Origin: Terriglobia bacterium
GTDB taxonomy: Bacteria > Acidobacteriota > Terriglobia > Bryobacterales > Bryobacteraceae
Direction: 5' to 3'
DNA length: 49,306 nt
NCBI GenBank assembly: GCA_020073365.1
Contig: JAIQFL010000033.1
Span: 1-49,306, forward strand
The translations under genes were made by a program, and so were the position numbers. Of the stretch, positions 17,218 to 24,479 are shown one piece after another (the stretch's first letter is position 1; each line of letters begins with the position of its first letter). Below the pieces are notes generated by a model that saw only the letters and a program-made list of their open reading frames with translations, did not search any database and had not been told where the DNA came from.

Positions 17218-17300
17218 TTTGGCCACGGATGAACATGGATGAACACGGATAACTACTTGGCTTTTTGATCTGTGTTTATCCATGTCCATCCGTGGCCAAA
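17218..17300. repeat. Long inverted repeat (33-bp arms)
   Basis: Arms at 17218-17250 and 17268-17300 are inverted copies matching at 30 of 33 positions, with a 17-bp loop. Each arm starts TTTGGCCACGGATG at its outer end and contains an internal near-repeat of the type GGATGAACA. It sits between the di-haem cytochrome gene and the GlcG gene. In RNA it would form a very stable hairpin, so it may attenuate read-through or stabilise mRNA ends. It could also be a small non-autonomous mobile repeat; no target-site duplication was identified. Confidence 0.8.
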
Positions 17301-17328
17301 TATTGTTCCCCAGCGCTTCCAGCGCCCT

Positions 17329-17721
17329 CTATTTCGGCGGCGCGGTGGCGTCCGGAGGCGCCGTCAGCGGTGTTGTCGCGCCGCGATGGCAAGTGTAACA
17401 ACTCACGCGCCGCTTGCCGTCCTGCGGGAATTTGGCGTTGATCTCGCGCGCCATGGTAAGCATGGTGCGGGCGACTTCCTTCTTGGGATTCTCGTCACTC
17501 GCAAAATCCGGCGGCCCCCCCGCGCCCGCCACGTGGCAGTAGGTGCACTGGACGCCTAGCGCGACGCGGAAGGAGCGCATGGTTTCAAGGACCTGCGCTC
17601 CGGTCTGGCCAGTCAAAAGTTTCAGGTTCTTCGGTTCCGGCATGGGCGGGCCCTTTTTGGGGGCATCCTGTGAAAAGGCACAAACCGGCAAGAAAATCGC
17701 GACAGCAACGAGTAAACGCAT
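17329..17721 (-). CDS. Di-haem cytochrome, photosynthetic-reaction-centre cytochrome c family
   Basis: Protein of 130 residues with a signal peptide (MRLLVAVAIFLPVCAFSQ) and two haem motifs, CTYCH and CYTCH. The spacing and surrounding residues (FRVALGVQCTYCHV, DFASDENPKKEVARTML, REINAKF, RVSCYTCHRG) match the c-type cytochrome family named after the photosynthetic reaction-centre subunit, which is common in Acidobacteria that are not phototrophic. I start at ATG 17721, because the more upstream ATG would overlap the predicted promoter (17729-17757). The ATG sits about 8 bp after the -10 box, suggesting leaderless translation. It is probably the first gene of the leftward TPP/cytochrome operon. 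Confidence 0.85.
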   Translation of the reverse strand: MRLLVAVAIFLPVCAFSQDAPKKGPPMPEPKNLKLLTGQTGAQVLETMRSFRVALGVQCTYCHVAGAGGPPDFASDENPKKEVARTMLTMAREINAKFPQDGKRRVSCYTCHRGATTPLTAPPDATAPPK

Positions 17722-17728
17722 TCGCGGA

Positions 17729-17757
17729 ATACTATCACACGGGTGGAATGCTGTCAA
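17729..17757 (-). promoter_or_regulatory. Leftward promoter of the cytochrome/TPP operon
   Basis: On the minus strand TTGACA (17757-17752) is followed by 17 bp and TAGTAT (17734-17729). The likely transcription start coincides with the ATG at 17721. The regulon site CTGATATGACAG lies 8 bp upstream of the -35 box. Confidence 0.55.
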
Positions 17758-17764
17758 CACATGT

Positions 17765-17776
17765 CTGATATGACAG
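17765..17776. promoter_or_regulatory. Regulon operator, variant CTGATATGACAG
   Basis: This near-palindrome shares CTGATATG with the sites at 5959 and 19014 and lies in the 186-bp divergent gap between the cytochrome and DUF6644 operons. With TGTC just to its left it also forms TGTC-N6-GACA (17762-17775). Binding by the GntR/FCD regulator is inferred. Confidence 0.5.
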
Positions 17777-17844
17777 AAAGGCTACGGTGGTAACGTCCGC
17801 AGTTCTCCCAGGAGAAAGGGCAATCCAGGCCGGTCAAGGAATAT

Positions 17845-17874
17845 TTGACATATCAAAATTGCCGCCGGTATCAT
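17845..17874 (+). promoter_or_regulatory. Promoter with overlapping operator (DUF6644 operon)
   Basis: TTGACA (17845-17850) is followed by 18 bp and TATCAT (17869-17874). The near-perfect palindrome TTTGACATATCAAA (17844-17857) covers the -35 box. An in-frame ATG at 17845 would lie inside the promoter and is rejected as a start. Confidence 0.65.
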
Positions 17875-17907
17875 TCAGGGAGCATCTTCGATCCCCTGGA
17901 GGTCCGG

Positions 17908-18399
17908 TTGTCCCTCTACAGTTTCTGCCAGTGGCTGCAAGACACGCCCTGGGGCACGGGAATACGCGAATCCACCCTGGTGTTTCCGATCATCGAGACC
18001 ATTCACGTTCTTGCGCTGGGCCTCTCGGTGGGGACGGTCGCGGTCTTCGATCTACGACTTCTGGGCTGGGGCTTGCGGCGCGAACCTGCGTCTCAGGTGA
18101 TGGGCCAGATCATGCCCTGGTCTTTAGCCGGGTTCGCCGTGATGTTTATCAGCGGCGGGTTGCTGTTCTGGTCGCAAGCTCTCAAGGCCTACGGCAGCGT
18201 GTATTTTCGTATCAAGCTATTGCTCCTTTTGCTGGCCGGCGTGAACGCATTGGTTTTCCAGTTGACGGTCTATCGAAGCATGACCACCTGGGACAAGGCG
18301 GAGGTCACCCCCCTCAGCGCCCGCCTGATCGGGGGCCTCTCGCTGGCTCTTTGGATCGGGATTATCGCGGCGGGACGTACCATGGCGTATAAGTTTTAG
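17908..18399 (+). CDS. DUF6644-like integral membrane protein (copy 1)
   Basis: Membrane protein of about 163 residues with four predicted helices. The pattern FCQWLQDTPWGTGIRESTLVFPIIETIHVLALGLSVG is typical of DUF6644: a short aromatic N-terminus, then a first helix with a conserved PIIExxH motif. The His residues could bind haem b, but this is unproven. I start at TTG 17908, preceded by GGAGGT, because the promoter at 17845-17874 lies within the longer frame. It is the first gene of a rightward unit opposite the cytochrome operon and may be its membrane partner. Confidence 0.75.
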   Translation: MSLYSFCQWLQDTPWGTGIRESTLVFPIIETIHVLALGLSVGTVAVFDLRLLGWGLRREPASQVMGQIMPWSLAGFAVMFISGGLLFWSQALKAYGSVYFRIKLLLLLLAGVNALVFQLTVYRSMTTWDKAEVTPLSARLIGGLSLALWIGIIAAGRTMAYKF

Positions 18400-18411
18400 G
18401 GGGCTCCGAAA

Positions 18412-18888
18412 ATGTCGCTGCTGCCCTTTTTTCGCTGGTGCGATGGCTCGTGGATCGGCGTCGCAATCCGTGACTCGCGCTTTCTGTTTCCCATCATCGA
18501 GACGTTCCATCTTCTGGGAATCACGATGTTGCTGGGCATCCTGCTGCTCCTCAACCTGCGCCTCTTCAATCTTGGATTGCGCCGCCAACCCATCGACCGG
18601 CTGGCCGGACAATTGGCGCCTTGGATGTTGGGAAGCCTGGGCGTGATCCTAGTTTCCGGCACTCTTCTCTTCCTGTCTGAAGCGTTGAAATGCTATGACA
18701 GCGGCCCCTTTCAGTCAAAAATGCTTCTCCTCTTTCTTGCCATCCTGTTTCACTTCACGGTGTACCGCCCGTTCACGACCTCCGGCAAGGCGCTCCTCAC
18801 GCCGTTCCGCGCGCGGATGGTGGCATCCGTTTCGCTGATATTATGGTTCGGCGTGGGCCTCGCAGGACGTGCGATTGGCTTCTTCTGA
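18412..18888 (+). CDS. DUF6644-like integral membrane protein (copy 2)
   Basis: Protein of 158 residues, a diverged paralogue of the preceding gene, 12 bp downstream. The shared pattern is FFRWCDGSWIGVAIRDSRFLFPIIETFHLLG, then LNLRLFNLGLRRQP, a helix ending in SGTLLFLSEALKCY, and TVYRPFT. Four hydrophobic helices are visible. The conserved FPIIExxH motif is present in both copies. Together they may form a heterodimeric membrane module, perhaps an electron carrier for the neighbouring periplasmic cytochromes. That role is inferred from context only. Confidence 0.75.
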   Translation: MSLLPFFRWCDGSWIGVAIRDSRFLFPIIETFHLLGITMLLGILLLLNLRLFNLGLRRQPIDRLAGQLAPWMLGSLGVILVSGTLLFLSEALKCYDSGPFQSKMLLLFLAILFHFTVYRPFTTSGKALLTPFRARMVASVSLILWFGVGLAGRAIGFF

Positions 18889-18951
18889 ACTGGACGGAGA
18901 AGGGTGGAAACCCGCTTGCCGACGCGCGGCCCACAATTGCGCCCCCCAAAA

Positions 18952-18997
18952 TCGCCCGCAAGCGGGCGGGGCGTGCGGAAGCGCCTGCCCCACCTCT
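18952..18997 (+). repeat. 46-bp dispersed palindromic repeat, copy B
   Basis: Matches the reverse complement of 2707-2752 at 41 of 46 positions, including the hairpin CGCCCGC-(2)-GCGGGCG and the tail CGCCTGCCCCACCTCT. It sits between the second DUF6644 gene and the promoter of the DUF6152 gene, so it separates two transcription units. Confidence 0.7.
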
Positions 18998-19013
18998 CCA
19001 CCGATTTCCGCGC

Positions 19014-19042
19014 TTGACATATCAGTTCGGGGCCTGTAGCAT
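19014..19042 (+). promoter_or_regulatory. Promoter with overlapping operator (DUF6152 operon)
   Basis: TTGACA (19014-19019) is followed by 17 bp and TAGCAT (19037-19042). The operator TTGACATATCAG (19014-19025) is the exact reverse complement of the site in front of the TonB receptor (5959-5970) and includes the -35 box. The next unit downstream encodes the DUF6152 and exported proteins and possibly the GntR gene. Confidence 0.65.
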
Positions 19043-19097
19043 TATCCGAGTGGATGCCGCGCTCGATCCAGGTCTGCGCATCCTCCGGAGAATGTCG

Positions 19098-19535
19098 ATG
19101 AATAGAAGGCCGTTGGTTATTTTAGCCGCCGGTTTCGTCCTGCTGTTGGCGGCTCTGCCCGTGCTTGCCCACCACTCCTTTGCCGCGGAGTTCGATATGA
19201 ATAAACCAATTACGCTGGTTGGGGCGGTCACCAAGGTCGAGTGGATGAACCCCCACACGCACTTCTATATGGACGCGAAAGACGAAAACGGTAAGGTCAC
19301 CAATTGGGATCTGGAGACCGGCAGCCCGAATGCGCTCTCGCGCCGCGGTTGGACCCGGCATTCCCTGAATGAAGGCGACATGGTCACCGTCGACGCGTAT
19401 CGCGCCAAGGACGGTTCCAACCTGGCTTCCGCCCGTATGGTCAAGTTGGCCGATGGACGCAAGGTCTTTGCCGGCTCCGCGGATGATGGCGGCCCCGGTT
19501 CCGCCAGTGGGCCGGCCACGGCCACGAAGAAGTAA
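19098..19535 (+). CDS. DUF6152 family exported protein
   Basis: Protein of 145 residues with a signal peptide (MNRRPLVILAAGFVLLLAALPVLA) followed at once by HHSFAAEFD, the hallmark of DUF6152. The core VGAVTKVEWMNPHTHFYMDAKDENG and the WDLETGSPN motif are also typical. The fold is a small beta-barrel of OB type, and function is unknown. ATG 19098 is preferred over ATG 19092 because the CCGGAG site is then 7 bp away. It is the first gene after the operator-promoter at 19014. Confidence 0.8.
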   Translation: MNRRPLVILAAGFVLLLAALPVLAHHSFAAEFDMNKPITLVGAVTKVEWMNPHTHFYMDAKDENGKVTNWDLETGSPNALSRRGWTRHSLNEGDMVTVDAYRAKDGSNLASARMVKLADGRKVFAGSADDGGPGSASGPATATKK

Positions 19536-19587
19536 TCCCCCATGGTGCACCGGCCCGCCACCACGATCGGGTTGAGGAGGTTTCCAC

Positions 19588-20385
19588 GTGAGCAAACAAA
19601 TGAATTCGCTCCTGTTTTCAGCGGCCGCGATTGCCGTCGTGTCCCTGGCATCCGCGCCGGTCCAGGCACAACCTCCGGAGGGTAGGGGACCCCGAGGAGG
19701 GGCGAAGAAGGATGAGGTGGTTTTGCCCACGCCGCGGCTACAGAACGGCAAAATCGACTTTGGCGGAAAAGGTGCTTGGGCGCCGATTTGGGTTCTCGAT
19801 TGGGCGGATAGGAAATGGGTGACCCAGTCGATCGAAGTGCCCTTTACGCCCGCGGGTTTGGCCCTGTTCCAGGAACGCCGGGCGAACAATTCCAAGGACG
19901 ACCCGGAAGGATATTGCCTGCCCGCCGGCGTGCCGCGCTACACCGGCACCCCCTATCCGTTTCAGATCATTCAACTCCCCGATCGAGTCGTCATCCTGTA
20001 CGAAGGCGCTTCCCATATGTATCGCGTGATCCTGATGGACGCGAAGCACTCCGCGGATCCGGATCCTTCCTGGCTGGGAGAGTCCATTGGCTGGTGGGAA
20101 GGTAACGACACCCTGGTTGTCGATACCATCGCTTTCAACGGCAGGACATGGCTGGACTATGTCGGCCACCCCGCCAGTGAGTCCCTCCATGTCATCGAAA
20201 GATACCGGAGACCCGACTTTCGCACCATGATGTACGAAACTACGATCGAAGATCCGAAATACTACACTAAGCCGTGGACGACGAGTTTCAAGGTCAGGTT
20301 CGAGCCTGGATGGGAGATCAAGGAGTACGTCTGTCTCGAGAACAACAAAGACCTGCTCCACCTCGGGACGACACAACCGAAGTAA
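19588..20385 (+). CDS. Exported protein of unknown function (265 aa)
   Basis: Protein of 265 residues with a signal peptide (about 1-27, ending VQAQ), a Gly/Pro-rich linker (EGRGPRGG) and a beta-rich body. Conserved-looking stretches are YCLPAGVPRYTGTPYPFQII, VILYEGASHMYRVILMD, LGESIGWWEGNDTLVVDT and YETTIEDPKYYTKPWT. Proteins of this pattern often accompany DUF6152 genes in soil bacteria, but I know no function. The GTG start is supported by a strong GAGGAGG site 7 bp upstream. It is 52 bp from the DUF6152 gene and probably in the same operon. Confidence 0.75.
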   Translation: MSKQMNSLLFSAAAIAVVSLASAPVQAQPPEGRGPRGGAKKDEVVLPTPRLQNGKIDFGGKGAWAPIWVLDWADRKWVTQSIEVPFTPAGLALFQERRANNSKDDPEGYCLPAGVPRYTGTPYPFQIIQLPDRVVILYEGASHMYRVILMDAKHSADPDPSWLGESIGWWEGNDTLVVDTIAFNGRTWLDYVGHPASESLHVIERYRRPDFRTMMYETTIEDPKYYTKPWTTSFKVRFEPGWEIKEYVCLENNKDLLHLGTTQPK

Positions 20386-20418
20386 TCCATAGCTTGTGGA
20401 GCAGACTGCCAATCCGCC

Positions 20419-20440
20419 GCAGGTTGCCAACCTGCCCCAC
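20419..20440 (+). repeat. CCCAC-tailed hairpin
   Basis: GCAGGTT-(3)-AACCTGC (20419-20435) is followed by CCCAC. It has the same layout as the other family members but unrelated arms. It lies between the exported protein and the GntR gene. Confidence 0.6.
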
Positions 20441-20470
20441 AAGTCACCAGTCTGAGAGTATTCCGTGTTT

Positions 20471-20487
20471 CAGATGTGATATGCTAG
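20471..20487 (+). promoter_or_regulatory. Weak regulon-like site before the GntR gene
   Basis: CAGATGTGATATGCTAG shares only TGATATG with the other operators and ends 13 bp before the ATG at 20501. TATGCT with TG one base upstream also resembles an extended -10 box. Autoregulation is possible, but the match is poor. Confidence 0.3.
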
Positions 20488-20500
20488 TTCGAGATTTTAA

Positions 20501-21301
20501 ATGAGAGATCGCCGAGAAGCTTCCGACTTGGCTGGAGAAGCGTACGTCATCATCCGCGAGCGAATCCTGCGCGGCGAGGTGGCGATCGGTCATGTCATTT
20601 CCCGCCGCAAAATCGCCGCGGAGCTGGGAATGAGTTTTCTGCCTGTTTCCGAAGCGTTCCTGCGGCTGGAGTTCGAGGGCCTCCTGGAAAGCCGACCACG
20701 CGCCGGCACGCGTGTGCGGATCCCCAGCCGGGAGGATGTGCGGGGACACTACCTGGTGCGGGAAGCCCTCGAAGTCGAGGCGGCGAGGTTATTCTGCGAC
20801 ATGGCAACCACCGAGGAACGGGCCGAGTTGCTGAAGTTGGCGGCGCGCGTGGACGCCATGTCCGTTCAACCGGAGACCGATCGCTTCCATTATTTGAATC
20901 TGCACGAAAAGCTGCACCACCGGATCGCCGAGTGTGCCCGCTGCCCGGCCCTTTGCGACGCCATCGACAAGACTCGGGCGCTGTCTTCTACCTGGCTCTG
21001 CGTAGCGCGCACGTTTTCCAACGGACGGGCACCTCGAAGGCACCAGGAACTACTGGAAGTGCTCGTAAAAGGGGACCACGAAGCGGCCGCCGTGGCTATG
21101 CGCGAACACGTGACATCGAGCATGCAACGCGCCATCGAGCGGTTGGAGCCGTATTTCAAAGCGCGCAAGACGCAGGGGAAGACCTATTCGCGAAACCCGA
21201 AAAAACAGTTCTCCATTGCGTCGCCGGCCGACGGCGCGGACAGGTCCCATCCTCCCAACGGATACGACTTAGGCCGCGTTCTAGAAACACCTCCGGACTA
21301 G
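20501..21301 (+). CDS. GntR-family transcriptional regulator, FadR/FCD subfamily
   Basis: Protein of 266 residues. The N-terminal winged helix (about 10-75) has ISRRKIAAELGMSFLPVSEAF and LRLEFEGLLESRPRAGTRV, the GntR recognition helix and wing. The C-terminal FCD domain (about 80-215) has His139, His181 (HQELLEVL) and His203 (AMREHV) in the positions that usually bind a metal and the ligand, often a small organic acid. It converges with the six-gene ring-cleavage operon and follows the DUF6152 genes. The palindromes near CTGATATGTCAA in front of at least five transcription units are its likely sites. The C-terminal 40 residues are a basic, low-complexity extension. Confidence 0.9.
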   Translation: MRDRREASDLAGEAYVIIRERILRGEVAIGHVISRRKIAAELGMSFLPVSEAFLRLEFEGLLESRPRAGTRVRIPSREDVRGHYLVREALEVEAARLFCDMATTEERAELLKLAARVDAMSVQPETDRFHYLNLHEKLHHRIAECARCPALCDAIDKTRALSSTWLCVARTFSNGRAPRRHQELLEVLVKGDHEAAAVAMREHVTSSMQRAIERLEPYFKARKTQGKTYSRNPKKQFSIASPADGADRSHPPNGYDLGRVLETPPD

Positions 21302-21319
21302 TACTGATATAGCAGCGTC

Positions 21320-21345
21320 GGGCGGACGGGGGCGTCCGCCCCACT
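21320..21345 (+). repeat. CCCAC-tailed hairpin between convergent genes
   Basis: GGGCGGACG-(4)-CGTCCGCCC (21320-21341) is a perfect 9-bp stem, the last C of which begins CCCAC. It occupies the 42-bp gap between the GntR gene and the end of the ring-cleavage operon. It would suit a two-way terminator, although a T-run is missing. Confidence 0.65.
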
Positions 21346-22246
21346 ACTTCACCGCGGCGATCCCGCCGAGCGCATCCAGAACTTCCCGGTAGCCACGCGG
21401 CGTTTCGCCGCCGAATCGAGCCTTCAACCCGATCTGCGCGCTCCAGTCCATTCTCCTTGCGGTCGCTTCCGCCATGATGGGCTCGATCCCCAGCGAACGC
21501 AGCGTCTCGGCGGCCTCCTCCATCTCCCGCGCACGGCGCTCTCCGTGCACCACCACGCGCCCCACCATATAGTCGGCCAGTTCGTGCCAGTTGATGCCCG
21601 GGAAACTCTCCGCCAGCGACGCGAAGACACGCGACTCGGCGCCGTAGCGACTGGCCCCCAGAACACACTCCGTGATGAGCGCCTCCATGCCCTTGACCAT
21701 GATGCTGCGGAACATCTTGGTGGCGGCCGCGACCCCGATCTCGCGCGCCCCCACCTCCACGCGCATGCCGAAAGGCGCCAGCCGTTCCGCAAACTCGCCG
21801 GCCGCTTCGCCGCCCGCCAACATGGGCACGCGGTGTCCATACGGCGGAACCGGCGCCATCACCGCGATCTCCACGAACCGCGCGCCAGTGGCCGTGATTG
21901 TCCGCGCAATCGACTGCTTCAGTGCCGGCGAGACCGAGTTCAGGTCCGCATAAAGGCGCCCGGTCCCCAGGTAAGGTGCGTTCTGCTCAGCCGCGAGGGC
22001 GGCCTGGTCCGAGGTGACCACGGACAAGACAATCTCGCAAGAGCGGATCAGTTCCTCATTCGTCTCCGCCAGGTGTGTCGCTGTTTCCGCGGCGCGCTCG
22101 CGAATCCTTTCGCCAAGCCCGGGAGTACGGGTGTTGATGTCGTAGGCCGCGAGCCGCGCGACCCCGGCCTGTCGCAGTCCTTTGGCGATGTGAAAGCCCG
22201 CTTCGCCAAAACCGACGAAGCCGATGGATAAGCCATTTTCGGTCAT
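21344..22246 (-). CDS. NAD(P)-dependent dehydrogenase, 6PGDH-like with DUF1932 domain
   Basis: Protein of 300 residues. The N-terminal Rossmann domain begins IGFVGFGEAGFHIAKGL (GxGxxG-type), followed by a beta-hydroxyacid-dehydrogenase-like body: DLNSVSPALKQSIA, VEIAVMAPVPPYGHRVPMLAGG, and ATKMFRSIMVKGMEAL, which contains the conserved Lys of this superfamily. The C-terminal part (about 190-260) fits DUF1932. Such proteins occur in aromatic-acid and hydroxy-acid catabolic operons. It is the last gene of a leftward six-gene operon, 11 bp after the transporter gene. A role in oxidising a ring-cleavage or hydrated intermediate is inferred. I start at MTENGL (ATG 22246). Confidence 0.85.
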   Translation of the reverse strand: MTENGLSIGFVGFGEAGFHIAKGLRQAGVARLAAYDINTRTPGLGERIRERAAETATHLAETNEELIRSCEIVLSVVTSDQAALAAEQNAPYLGTGRLYADLNSVSPALKQSIARTITATGARFVEIAVMAPVPPYGHRVPMLAGGEAAGEFAERLAPFGMRVEVGAREIGVAAATKMFRSIMVKGMEALITECVLGASRYGAESRVFASLAESFPGINWHELADYMVGRVVVHGERRAREMEEAAETLRSLGIEPIMAEATARRMDWSAQIGLKARFGGETPRGYREVLDALGGIAAVK

Positions 22247-22257
22247 GTCGTTTTCTC

Positions 22258-23682
22258 TCACAATGCGCCAATCAACTTCCAATAGCCCGTCGCGACTGCC
22301 AGCGTGATCAGTGCCAGCACCGCGTAGGTATTGGCCAGGCGCACGCGATCTCCCGGACTGAAGGCCTGCCCGGCGGTAATGCCCTCGCCCATCGCCACCC
22401 ATATGTTTTGGTAAGTCACCCAAAATGGCGACGAGGCAAGGAGCAGTGCCGCCGTCAACACCAGCGGAGGGATGCCGGCCGCGGTGGTTGTGTCCACGAT
22501 GGGAACGAAGAGCACCGCGATGGCGATGAATCCGCTGGGATCCAGAAAGCGGAGCGCGAGCATGGCAATCGCCACCGCAACCAGCAGCACCAGCGGGTTG
22601 AAACTCAATCGTTGGGCGATGGGCACGAAGTAGCCGGCCAGCCAGTCGGTAATCTTGTACTCGGTCAGGACGTTGCCCAAGCCGAAAATGCCGCCCATGA
22701 ACAGCAGCAGCGTCCACGACACTCCCCCGGCGATATCGGAATCGCGAACGATGCCGGCCAGCGCAAAGACCGTCAGGCCGAGCATCCCGATGAAGAAGCT
22801 GGGAAGATGATGCCACCGGTCCGTCGCCCAGAAGACGATCGAACACGCCACAACCATGGCGGTGAGCAACTCCGCCCGTCCCATGGAACCCAACTCGCGC
22901 AGCTTGTTGCGGGCGAATTCCGGCGAGGAGGTCAGCGCGGCCTCCGGCTTGAGCATCAGCGGATTGATCAGGATAATGAGCGCGCACAACAGCAGCGTGG
23001 GCAGTTCGAGCACGCGGGCGTACGCCAGCCAGCTCAGCGGCAGGTGTTTCACCTGGAAGACGGAATCGACCACCGGGCCGTACAGCGATCCATACAATAG
23101 GCCCACGCCCGGCACCACGGCCATCTCGATGGTAGTGAGCATGATCAGCGCCGAGCCGCGGCTGCGAGGCGCGATCCCCAGTGACTGCACCAGCGCCCAG
23201 GCAATCGGCGCCATGACGGCCGTCCGCACCGTCATGGAGGGGATGCCCAGCGAGAGCAGGGCTCCGATGGCGAAGAACGCGCCCAGAATCCCCGGATAGG
23301 TGGAAGGAAACAGCGACAGAATGTGGTAGGAAATGCGTTGCGCCAGACCGGTGTGCTTCATGGCGAAGCCGTAGAACAGCACCGCCAGCAGCACCCACCA
23401 GGACCCGCTCGAAAAGCCGCTGAGGGCGAGGGAGGGCTTGATGCCGGCGGGAATCATCAGCGCCATCATCAGCACCGATGCCACTCCGTTGTTCATCACT
23501 TGCGCGGCCCAGAGAACTACGGTCAGGCCGGTGATGGCGAGGGCCGTCTGTGCGGTTCTGGAAAGACCGTGCGGGGTGGGGATCAGGAAAATAAGCGCGC
23601 CCACCGCGACAGCCAGGGCCAGCGGGTACCATCGAATGCCGGCCGTGGCGGCAGTTACGGGTTGAGAGACGGTTGCAGCCAT
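22258..23682 (-). CDS. SLC13/DASS-type anion permease
   Basis: Integral membrane protein of 474 residues with about 12 hydrophobic helices. Visible DASS features are VMNNGVASVLMMALMIPAG, a re-entrant region near LLSLGIPSMTVRTAVMAPIA, and a second-half motif LRFLDPSGFIAIAVLFVPIV with PPLVLTAALLLASSPFW. The family imports dicarboxylates and related anions with Na+ or H+. Placed between an SDR and a DUF1932 dehydrogenase in the ring-cleavage operon, it is a good candidate for the inner-membrane importer of the aromatic acid or of an intermediate. The start is ATG 23682; the longer frame upstream reads through a repeat. Confidence 0.85.
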   Translation of the reverse strand: MAATVSQPVTAATAGIRWYPLALAVAVGALIFLIPTPHGLSRTAQTALAITGLTVVLWAAQVMNNGVASVLMMALMIPAGIKPSLALSGFSSGSWWVLLAVLFYGFAMKHTGLAQRISYHILSLFPSTYPGILGAFFAIGALLSLGIPSMTVRTAVMAPIAWALVQSLGIAPRSRGSALIMLTTIEMAVVPGVGLLYGSLYGPVVDSVFQVKHLPLSWLAYARVLELPTLLLCALIILINPLMLKPEAALTSSPEFARNKLRELGSMGRAELLTAMVVACSIVFWATDRWHHLPSFFIGMLGLTVFALAGIVRDSDIAGGVSWTLLLFMGGIFGLGNVLTEYKITDWLAGYFVPIAQRLSFNPLVLLVAVAIAMLALRFLDPSGFIAIAVLFVPIVDTTTAAGIPPLVLTAALLLASSPFWVTYQNIWVAMGEGITAGQAFSPGDRVRLANTYAVLALITLAVATGYWKLIGAL

Positions 23683-23695
23683 TACAGAGCAAGTT

Positions 23696-23719
23696 GGCAG
23701 GCGGAAGCGCCTGCCCCAC
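23696..23719 (+). repeat. CCCAC-tailed hairpin in operon
   Basis: GGCAGGCG-GAAG-CGCCTGCC-CCAC lies in the gap between the SDR and the permease genes. It shares its right half with the 46-bp repeat at 18952-18997. It lies in the minus-strand transcript of the operon and may tune downstream expression. Confidence 0.65.
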
Positions 23720-23728
23720 ACAGCCTCT

Positions 23729-24478
23729 TCAGTGCAGATAGCCTCCGCCGTCGCAGATGATCATCTGCCCGGTAATCAGCTCGGCGTCGTCGCTGGCGAG
23801 AAACGCGATGAGGCCGGCGAAGTGTTCCGGCGTTACGCGCCGCTTGATCGCCTGGTTGTTCATGACGCGGTTGAAGGCCTCTTCCTGCGAATGCTCCATG
23901 GTGCCTGGCGTCGCCACCATCCCGGGCATCACGGCGTTCACGGTGATGCCCTCGTCGCCCATCTCCTTGGCCAGCACGCGAGTCATCCCCATCACCGCGC
24001 CCTTGCTGGCCACATACGACATCTGGCCGGGATTGGCCAGGAAATAAGTGCGCGACGCAACCATGATCACGCGCGGCGCGGAGCTTTTCTTGATCAGCGG
24101 ATACATGGCCTTGGTCACGAGAAAGTAGCCGATGTAGTTGACCTGAACATACCGGTTCACTTCCTCTTTAGTGAGCGTGTGCCAGGGCTTGCGGCCGGTC
24201 AGGATCCCGGCGTTATTCACCAGGATATCGACCCGCCCGTGCCGTGCCTCGATCTCTTTGGCGGCCCGCGCGATCTGCTCTTCATCCGTGCAGTCGCAAA
24301 GGATCGAGTGCGCCTGGCCACCCGCGGCCTGGATCTCTTCGGCCACCGCCGAGGCGTCCTTCAGATCCAGGATTTCCACCGCCGCGCCTTCCTTGGCCAG
24401 CCGGATGGCCGCCGCCTTGCCTAATCCCGCCGCTGCGCCGCTAATCACCGCGACGCGCCCGTTCAATCGTTCCGCCAT
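23729..24478 (-). CDS. Short-chain dehydrogenase/reductase
   Basis: Classical SDR of 249 residues: cofactor loop GAAAGLG at 14-20, structural NNAG at 88-91, catalytic Ser142, Tyr155 and Lys159 (YVASK), and a closing GQMIICDGGGYLH. Asp38 (LDLKD) after the second strand suggests NAD preference. It is 1 bp downstream of the dioxygenase gene, so it is translationally linked. It could dehydrogenate a hydroxylated substrate or the ring-cleavage product, the step LigC performs in the protocatechuate 4,5-pathway, but LigC is not an SDR. The exact reaction is unknown. Confidence 0.88.
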   Translation of the reverse strand: MAERLNGRVAVISGAAAGLGKAAAIRLAKEGAAVEILDLKDASAVAEEIQAAGGQAHSILCDCTDEEQIARAAKEIEARHGRVDILVNNAGILTGRKPWHTLTKEEVNRYVQVNYIGYFLVTKAMYPLIKKSSAPRVIMVASRTYFLANPGQMSYVASKGAVMGMTRVLAKEMGDEGITVNAVMPGMVATPGTMEHSQEEAFNRVMNNQAIKRRVTPEHFAGLIAFLASDDAELITGQMIICDGGGYLH

Positions 24479-24479
24479 A

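Noticed and set aside
21344..23719. Single 791-codon minus-strand frame joining the permease region to the DUF1932 dehydrogenase
   Set aside because: Its N-terminal 490 codons are out of frame with the permease and low in complexity; the dehydrogenase starts at ATG 22246.
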